Below, piece after piece: positions 57,303 through 64,000 of a DNA stretch of 64,000 nucleotides (position 1 is its first letter; every line of letters begins with the position of its first letter). Source of the DNA: Dactylorhiza incarnata (Eukaryota > Streptophyta > Magnoliopsida > Asparagales > Orchidaceae); contig JAWHQI010000064.1 of NCBI GenBank assembly GCA_033032865.1, positions 992,001-1,056,000 on the forward strand, written 5' to 3'. The notes under the pieces were generated by a model, which saw only the letters and a program-made list of their open reading frames with translations, ran no database searches and was not told where the DNA came from. The translations under genes were made by a program, and so were the position numbers.

Positions 57303-57930
57303 TTGTGGCCATTTTATTTGTCATTTGCGACGTTTTACTAAATAAACGTGGCTATTGATTTTTTTTTTATTCTTTTTTCCCATTTCGTGGTAAGGGGGAG
57401 GAGTTTGTGCGGGAAAAAAATTTTGTTTAGTCTTTAGCTGCGTTTTGTTTTGTGAAAGTGCCGCGAATAACCGAGGTCTTTCGCCACCTTTTTACTGAAA
57501 CACCGCCATAGTCCTTATTAAATAACTTTTCGTCTTTCCGCCTAACCTAAACATTACGCCTCGCGATTTCACATTTCACAATCCCTCCTCCCTGGCTTTT
57601 GCCGATCGACGCCTGGGTAACCGTTGAGATCGCCTGCAAGCCTTGCCTCGAAAAGGGCCACGATTCCGGCCGCCAAAATCGCCTAAGTTCCACGACGCCT
57701 TAGCGGCGTTTATAAAAACGTCACCATAACTTTGGCGACGTTTGAAAAACGTCGCTAAAGGTATATAAAACGTCGGTAATGCATGATTTTCTTGTAGTAT
57801 TTTGTTTGATAATCTCAAGTTTTACATGGATACATAACTTGTCGGATCATTAAACTTTTACACAGACGATCTTGAATTAGTTCAGATCACAGCGTCTGAT
57901 CCACTATCAAAATTCAGGGGAGCTGATCAG
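57303..57930. other. Right part of the CACTA-like element and flank
   Basis: 57303-57799 carries AACGTCG/GACGTTT motifs and the GATTTTCTTGTAGTA end. 57800-57930 is unassigned AT-rich sequence reaching the palindromic GC tract of H. No coding frame supported. Confidence 0.5.
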
Positions 57931-58954
57931 CGGCGCGCTAGCCCGCGGGCGCGGCCCGCACGCCTGCGCGCCCGCCCGTCCGCGCGCTAGTGCGCACCTG
58001 CGCATCCGCGCGCTAGTGCGCCCCTGCGCGTCCGCGCGCTGGCCCGTGCACTAGCGCGCGCGGCCTGCAGGGCGATCCCCCTCGGCACGCCCGCCGCTCC
58101 TTTGCGTCGCCCTCGCACGACTCCGATCGTGCTTTTACGGCGCTCTCGCTCAACGAGCACTTAGCACCGCTAAGTCCGTAGCGTGCCTTTGATCAGCGCG
58201 CACTTGAACGTTGCAAATTAAGTTCATAGTGCGCGCAGCTGCTAACTCCACTTTCCCTCTTAAGACTGCAGGATTTGCACATTGCAATCAGGAAAATACC
58301 AAGGAAGCTGCCCGAAATGCCTGAACTGACTGGGGGCAAAATCGTCATATTCAGAAAGTGGCGATCCGTGTGCACTCGATCAGCGGTCGAGATCGGCTCG
58401 TCAGGTGGTTACGGTGGTTACAATGACAAAATTACCGGGCCGAATCTATAAAAGGGACTCAGAATCCTCATTTAGGGGGATTTGACTTTTGGCATCCGAG
58501 AGAGCTCCTTGAAGAATTCCTTCGAAGACCTCCTTCGCGGATTCGAAGATCTCCCTCACGGTTCGAAGGTCTCCTTCGTGACTCGAAGATCTCCTTCGTC
58601 ACTTGAAGATCTCCTTCGGACTTTGAAGACTTCCTGCAACACCAAGACACTTAGCTTTTCTGAGAGGTGGCCTGTCACCCTCGGAGAATTTTCTTCAAAT
58701 GCAATTGTAACAAAAAGCGGCCTGTCGCTCTCTATTCTTATAACTTCGCTTGTAACACTCTAACACTTAGTGGAAATTGGTTGGCACAGATCCGGTCACG
58801 TGGTTTTTTTTTTACCCTTTCCGGGTTTTCCACGCTAAAAATGTTCTTTTACCACCTGTCTATTCTCTCTGTGACTGTTTGCGCATTCGGCCCACTCTCG
58901 GGCTAAGACGGTTCAATTCGCCCGTTCTGGAAGATCGTCGAGTGACCTGCAACA
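57931..58954 (+). repeat. Element H 5' LTR, start truncated
   Basis: Matches the reverse strand of 31234-32250 of G. It begins in CGGCGCGCTAGC. TATA is at 58447-58454. It ends CCTGCAACA. Confidence 0.9.
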
Positions 58955-59150
58955 GTTTGGCGCCGTCTATGGGAAAGGTGTTCCCCAAACCTTGCAAAGA
59001 CTTATCAAAATAGTATTCACTTCATAGAAATACTTGTGACTAACAGCGATGGCAAGAAGAAGTGCTCGCACCACCGATGGTTCCATCCTAGAAGGACGCA
59101 TCGACCCCGCTCCCTCTCATTCACTCATCAACGCGCCTCCCGCCGAAGAA
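58955..59150 (+). pseudogene. Element H primer site and gag N-terminal fragment
   Basis: A GGCGCCGTCTATGGGA primer site is followed by an untranslated leader and an ATG at 59049. The frame MARRSARTTDGSILEGR continues to PAEE at about 59150. There it runs into the GC tract (RRPRAPAR) and a TAA. The first 34 residues match G gag with two differences (Pro to Leu at 14, Ser to Pro at 30). Confidence 0.88.
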
Positions 59151-60209
59151 AGGCGCCCGCGCGCGCCCGCGCGCTAACACGCTGCGCTGCGCGCTAAAGC
59201 ACTAACGCGCGCTCGGCCCGTGCGCCTGCGCGCTAACGCGCGCTCGGCCCGTGCGCCTGCGCGCTAGCGCGCGCGCGGCCCACGCGCCTGCGCGCTAGCG
59301 CTAGCGCGGCCTGCAGGGTGATCCCCCTCGGTACGCCCGCCGCTCCTTTGCGTCGCCCTCGCACGACTCCGATCGTGCTTTTACGACGCTCTCGCTCAAC
59401 GAGCACTTAGCACCGCTAAGTCCGTAGCGTGCCTTTGATCGGCGCGCACTTGAACGTTGCAAATTAAGTTCATAGTGCGCGCAGCTGCTAACTACACTTT
59501 CCCTCTTAAGACTGCAGGATTTGCACATTGCAATCAGGAAAATATGAAGTAAGCTGCCCGAAATGCCCGAACTGACTGGGGGGCAAAATCGTCATATTCA
59601 GAAAGTGGCGATCCGTGTGCACTCGATCAGCGGTCGAGATCGCCCCGTCAGGTGGTTACGGTGGTTACAACAACAAAACTACCGGGTCGCCCCCGACCGA
59701 ATCTATAAAAGGGACTCGGAATCCTCATTTAGGGGGATCTGATTTTTGACATCCGAGAGAGCTCCTTGAAGAATTCCTTCGAAGACCTCCTTCGCGGATT
59801 CGAAGATCTCCCTCGCGGTTCGAAGATCTCCTTCGTGACTCGAAGATCTCCTTCGTCACTTGAAGATTTCCTTCGAACTTTGAAGACTTCCTGCAACACC
59901 AAGACACTTAGCTTTTCTGAGAGGTGACCTGTCACCCTCGGAGAATTTTCTTCAATTGCAATTGTAACAAGAAGCGGCATGTCGCTCTCTATTCTTATAA
60001 CTTCGCTTGTAACACTCTAACACTTAGTGGAATTTGGCTGGCACAGATCCGGCCACGTGGTTTTTTTTACCATTTTCGGGTTTTCCATGCTAAAAACGTT
60101 CTCTTGCCACCTGTCTATTATCTCTGTGACTGTTTGCGCATTCGGCTCACTCTCGGGCTAAGACGGTTCAATTCGCTCGTTCTGGAAGAACGTCGAGTGA
60201 CCCGCAACA
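59151..60209 (+). repeat. Element H 3' LTR, start truncated
   Basis: Second copy of the LTR, from the GC tract (AGGCGCCCGCG) to CCGCAACA. TATA is at 59704-59711. The 20-bp AGATCT repeat is present. Confidence 0.9.
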
Positions 60210-60290
60210 ATTATTATAGGCAATTGCTATATGTAAATCACTATAAGTGCTATGTGCAAAACCTATTTTAAGTGCAGATTAAAAGAATTA

Positions 60291-61633
60291 GGCAAAATAG
60301 TTAAATCTGTCCCCAACGTTTAGAGTGTAATTGAAATTGTTCCTAAATTTTCAATTGTTTGAAATAGGTCCCTAACATTTCCAATTTTTTTAAAATTGGT
60401 CCCATTTAACTTTTCGTCCTCATATTTATCGGAATCAGCTATGGTGGCGATGACGAAGCTCCAACGTGGCGCCTACATGAATTTAACTACAATTGTAAAA
60501 AAAAAAAAAATTATAGTCGGTAACAAAATTAATTTTACTAAACATGTGAGGTCAATTAATACAACTAAAACAACAATAAAATGAAATAAAACAACAATAA
60601 AACTATAGTAGGTCCTCTCGTATTGGGACAAATTGAGAAAGACCGGGAGAAGAAGCTGATATGAGGACAAATTGAAACAAAACAATAATAAATTTAAAGT
60701 ACCACCACGAATTTTGGTTATAAAATAGAATTAATAAACATTCAGTAAAACTTTCAACTCCTTTTACGACCTCCACCGAATACCATCACGACAAACCGGC
60801 TACACAGCGGTGTATCCCTCGACGACAGCTACAAGGTCGGAGACGAGGCCGTTTTTAGAGAGAAGTTATACTTCTAGAGAGAGAAACTCCTCTTTCTCTA
60901 ATTTCTCCGGGTTTGTGGCTAGCTGGTTCTCACGGGAGGGAGAGATTAGAATAGCAATTTCAAATATATTTGAACATAGATTAGACTTTAGAGGTTTAAT
61001 ATAATATTTGAATATAATATTTGCATATATAGTCATTATCCTACTCAGCATCCCAATCAGCACTAAATTTTCAAATTCCGTTAAATATGAGGATGAAAGC
61101 CCCTATTAGCACCGCTGTTTTGGCTAGTCGCACCACACTTTCTCCTAATTTTTCGTGTCTTTTGAAAATACATCTTGTACATGCATTTTTAGGAAAATTG
61201 TCCAACACGAAAGTTGTAGATTTCGACGAGATCTACAACTTTCGCGTTGAACACTTTTCCTAAAAATGCATGTACAAGGAGTATTTTCAAAAGGCGCGAA
61301 ACCTGAGATTATTTCCAAAGTACCTTTTGTACATGCATTTTTAGGAAAAATGTTCAACACGAAAGTTGTAGATCTCGTCGAAATCTATAACTTTCTTGTT
61401 GGACAATTTTCCTAAAAATGCATGTACAAGGGGTATTTCCAAAAGATGCGAAAAATTAGGAGAAAGTACGGTACGACTGGCCAAAACTGCGGTGCTAATA
61501 GCAGCGCCCAATGTTAAATGAGACCAATTTCAAAAAAGTTGAAAATATTAGAGACTTATTTCAAACAATTGAAACTTTAAGGACCAATTTAAATTCTACC
61601 ATAAATATTTGGGAGTGATTTAGCTATTTTGCC
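60291..61633. mobile_element. Mutator-like non-autonomous element (1343 bp) with perfect 9-bp TSD
   Basis: Ends are GGCAAAATAGTTAAATC on the left and, on the reverse strand, GGCAAAATAGCTAAATC on the right. The inverted repeats extend about 150 bp. AAAGAATTA flanks both sides (60282-60290 and 61634-61642), a perfect 9-bp duplication as for Mutator-like elements. The middle is AT-rich without a transposase. A MITE sits in the right arm and separates TATGAGGATGAAA from GTTAAATGAGACC, which are contiguous (inverted) in the left arm. Confidence 0.9.
61099..61509. mobile_element. MITE 2: double-hairpin element nested in the MULE arm
   Basis: Its inverted ends share CTATTAGCACCGC and GTTTTGGC. Inside are two large palindromes (61181-61272 and 61328-61430) with arms of about 40 bp (CATGCATTTTTAGGAAAA, GTTGTAGAT). 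At 411 bp it parallels MITE 1 (426 bp) in plan and in hairpin sequence. Terminal GGCG and GTTTTGGC are also shared, so both belong to one family or superfamily. Confidence 0.8.
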
Positions 61634-61642
61634 AAAGAATTA

Positions 61643-62398
61643 TAACTGCATATATATATATCATAATTGTAATGGGCAGCCCAAAACTAAATTAATTCAA
61701 AATTCTTAAACCAAGTAACAAATATTAGTTTTGAGCAATATTACAAACTATAAACATTAAAAATCTGTCCATGTTTGACAAGAGAATGGTTATGTAGTTT
61801 TGAACATAAAAGTGAATGAAGTACCTTAGGTGAGGTCGGGCGTTCATGAACGACGATTGTTTGGGTTCTAAGATCAACAATACAAATGAATTTCTTCAAT
61901 TGGCTCTTCCGCATTAAATGTTAAAGGCAGGCCAAGAATGGCTATGTGCACACAAATTTTATGTGCACACAAGATTTTGTTATTTGCAATCATTTTTTGT
62001 ATGTGCACACAAATAAGTATAACTAGTAGAAAAATTTTAATTATAAAATGAAACATAATGTCCTTTGTTACAACCATGAAAAATCTTCAAATTTTTTAAA
62101 TATTGCAATAAAAGTTCCAAAATATGAGTACAGTTACAGCATCAAAAAAGTTGGAAAATCTTCAAAATCGGACTTCATGATTCCATATTGTCGTGCATAA
62201 AATTGTAAGGAATGAGAATGAGTTTTCATGATTCAAAATTTAATTAAAGTAAATAAAAAAGTATTCAATACCTCTTAAGATGCATAGTTAGTTGTAATGA
62301 TGGTGTGATTTTCATCATTAGTCTAATTATATCTGTAAAAAAAATATAGAACATAATATTGAAAAAATAGAGAAAGATGTCACATATTACATACCTTG
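61643..62398. other. 3' flank of the OTU-MULE gene
   Basis: AT-rich sequence. 61767-61853 is similar (inverted) to 33884-33985. A donor-like GTATGT (minus strand, near 62395) follows the OTU stop and suggests an intron in the 3' region or a lost last exon. No other coding frame supported. Confidence 0.5.
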
Positions 62399-64000
62399 TC
62401 AAGGATCAACTAGAGTGACGATTTTTTTGTCCAACGCTTCATCTAAATTCAAGTCTTCTGCAACTAACTCATGGTACCTCAACCATGGAGAATAAATAGG
62501 AGGTAGTGGACACTCTTTTTTCATCAATAATCGAAAGAAATGATTGTCGTTCATGAACCCAATATAGATTGTCTTTCTAGTCTTTGGTGGTGCCGAGTGC
62601 AATGGAAGAAATGTGAGTGACTGATGTTTTGAAAAATGAACCAAGACGATGTTATAGCATGATGCAACTGCTAGCCCAATGTCAGGAATGGACATCCACT
62701 TTTCTAGTGGTGCCGGGATGACCTTGCAATCTAGAGATGAAAGCAATTCTGATCGTCTTTCAATTCCAAGTATGTGAGTATACAAAGCCTCGTTATTGTT
62801 GATTTCCATTGCCACTTCAAGACGAACTTGTAGCCAATCTGCTCCCGTACATAAACCATCACTTATAGCTCTATAGCCGCAATGTCCATCACCTTCCATG
62901 ACGATTGCATCGTTTATGTATTTTGAAAGATAGGATGGCATTTCTTTACGAACAATTTGCAAAAAAACGTTTACCCCTTGAAGAGATTTTCTTTCCAATA
63001 GTAGCATGTAGACTTTGATGTTCCGCCATAAGAACATGCTCAAATAGAGAAGGGTCTCGTTTGGTAGATTTTATTTCATTCTTCCCTTTGTTTAGGCTCC
63101 CTCTAGGCCTTCCTTTTAAGCTTCGTGGAAGTAAAGGCTCCACAGTCTGACTTGTTGTTGGATCCCATAGCTCCCGAAGTTTTCTTTTTAACTCATTCTT
63201 TTGAATATCAGATGAGTTATTATACTTTTGAGAGTATTCCGTCTAACTCTTCTTGAATGTCATGTAATGGCTCATTCTCCTCCTTAACCTTCAAAATTTC
63301 TCTTACCTCCTCCAATTGCAATTGTTTCCAATGCTTATGAATCATCCACAAAGGAAAAGCACTTGAATTATTAATGTAAGGTATCAACTCGTGCCAACAA
63401 GGTAAGCCCATTGTGCTTCTTACTCTATCATTGCATGTTGAAGAATCGTGTTTCCCATTTTTTACCAAGTCCTCTTCTTTCTTAATTAACTGTAAGGCAG
63501 CAACATAAATTGTACCTAGCAATTCAGTATATAACGAGCCTATGTAGCCTGTATTGACCTGAATAGAACTTAGACCAAATGAATGTTTGATGCTTGTGTG
63601 TTGAAGATTAATCATCTGATCAAATGTTTTCCAAACTGTTGTCAAATTGCCAATAGAAACTTCAAGAAATCGTTTAAGCTGACTGTGTCCGCTTTCTACT
63701 CGATTAGTTGTACAATTTCCCAAATGCAAAAGTTTGTTCACCCAAGCAGAAACAAATGACTCCTTATATGGCTCTAACCATGTTGTAACCACATATTGAA
63801 TGACCATAAGATATTTCTCAGAATAATTGCATAACAAATAATTAAGATGATCATTGTAATCTATCAATGTATGAGAATTCACTACATTGTGCCAGTCACT
63901 TAGAAAAATCTCAAAAACCTTTCCGTCTTTGAAATATTTTTTGCAATTTGCAAGAATGTTTCTGTTGATATGCACCTGACATAGAACAATCCGAGAATCT
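62399..64000 (-). pseudogene. Mutator-like transposase with C-terminal OTU protease domain (partial)
   Basis: On the minus strand, the C-terminal half of a plant MULE transposase occupies 63220-63975 and probably continues past the window edge. It has a WLEPYKESFVSAWVNK and TTNRVESGHSQLKRFL core and a CNDRVRSTMGLPCWHEL block that fits a SWIM-type zinc motif. After a one-base frame change near 63225, a basic linker (KGRPRGSLNKGKNEI, STKRDPSLFEHV) follows. After a second near 63000 comes an OTU-like domain with the DGHCGYRA cysteine box near 62880 and the partner His in MNDNHFFRLL near 62540. The stop is at 62399. The transposase cuts and pastes the element; OTU domains are deubiquitinase-like. 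Frame changes suggest a pseudogene or unrecognised introns. Confidence 0.8.

Larger units (their letters stand above)
34932..57799. mobile_element. Tentative non-autonomous CACTA-like element split by copia I
   Basis: The left edge is CACTACGACA at 34932. The right edge, read on the reverse strand, is TACTACAAGAAAATCATGCA at 57799. Several AACGTCG/CGACGTT motifs lie near both ends (34970, 57330, 57715-57775), like CACTA subterminal repeats. Removing the copia element leaves about 0.55 kb. The left terminus is poorly conserved, the right one has TAGTA instead of TAGTG, and the 3-bp duplication matches at only two bases, so this call is uncertain. Confidence 0.4.
57931..60209 (+). mobile_element. 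Element H: internally deleted relative of G
   Basis: An LTR lacking its start (57931-58954), primer site, 34 codons of gag and a second LTR lacking its start (59151-60209) make up the element, all on the plus strand. Both LTR starts are missing exactly up to the GC palindrome tract. The gag fragment also ends at that tract. The element cannot code for anything. Target duplication cannot be assessed. Confidence 0.88.

Noticed and set aside
32653..61853. One large inverted segmental duplication around copia I (G against H, MITE 1 against MITE 2, stray MULE pieces)
   Set aside because: The order of the parts outward from copia I differs on the two sides and the spacers do not align, so independent insertions explain it better.

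Overview
This window reads as intergenic repeat from a large plant genome. No host gene, rRNA, tRNA or CRISPR array was recognised. The evidence for a plant is the set of lineages present: Tat-type Ty3/gypsy elements with a second, archaeal-like RNase H; Tekay-like chromoviruses with multi-kilobase LTRs; Tork/Tnt1-like Ty1/copia; Mutator-like elements with 9-bp target duplications; and a CACTA-like end. Species cannot be inferred. Element labels A to I are mine. Lineage names rest on remembered domain motifs, not on a search. Layout, left stack (1-27397): a Tat fragment D (22167-24103, minus) was split by A (1-22166, minus), a Tekay-related element with 4.9-kb LTRs and an essentially non-coding interior. 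A in turn received B (3076-14741, plus), an 11.7-kb Tat element with a perfect 5-bp target duplication. D is also cut on its right by a Ty1/copia element E (24104-27397, minus). Layout, middle (27397-34786): a pol-less Tat-type element G (minus) is fused to truncated E. It is followed by a microsatellite, a double-hairpin MITE and a solo LTR of the B kind (34115-34786). Layout, right stack (34932-57799): a tentative CACTA-like element holds a decayed Tork/Tnt1-like copia element I (34988-57302). I is split inside its RNase H by C (39740-55789, plus), a young 16-kb Tekay-like element with a perfect 5-bp target duplication. Layout, far right (57931-64000): H, an almost completely internally deleted relative of G; a 1.34-kb Mutator-like non-autonomous element with a perfect 9-bp target duplication and a MITE nested in one arm; and the 3' part of an autonomous Mutator-like element that fuses transposase to an OTU-type cysteine protease domain. 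The most unusual content is in B. Between the 3' tandem repeats and the 3' LTR, on the strand opposite to gag-pol, lie two multi-exon genes. Five GT-AG introns of 65-83 nt each restore the reading frame when removed, and the downstream gene has a TATA box about 110 bp before its ATG. The unrelated Tat element G keeps a coiled-coil antisense ORF in the same place. C carries an 83-nt intron between the gag zinc knuckle and the protease. The 3' tandem repeats of B and G differ in sequence but share a 178-179 bp period. Three rearrangement breakpoints in the G/H family fall in the same palindromic CGCGCTAG-rich tract. How the parts work together: each autonomous element encodes gag, protease, RT/RNase H and integrase for copying itself. 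Here nearly all have stops, frameshifts or deletions. C is the most intact, with its whole pol open.
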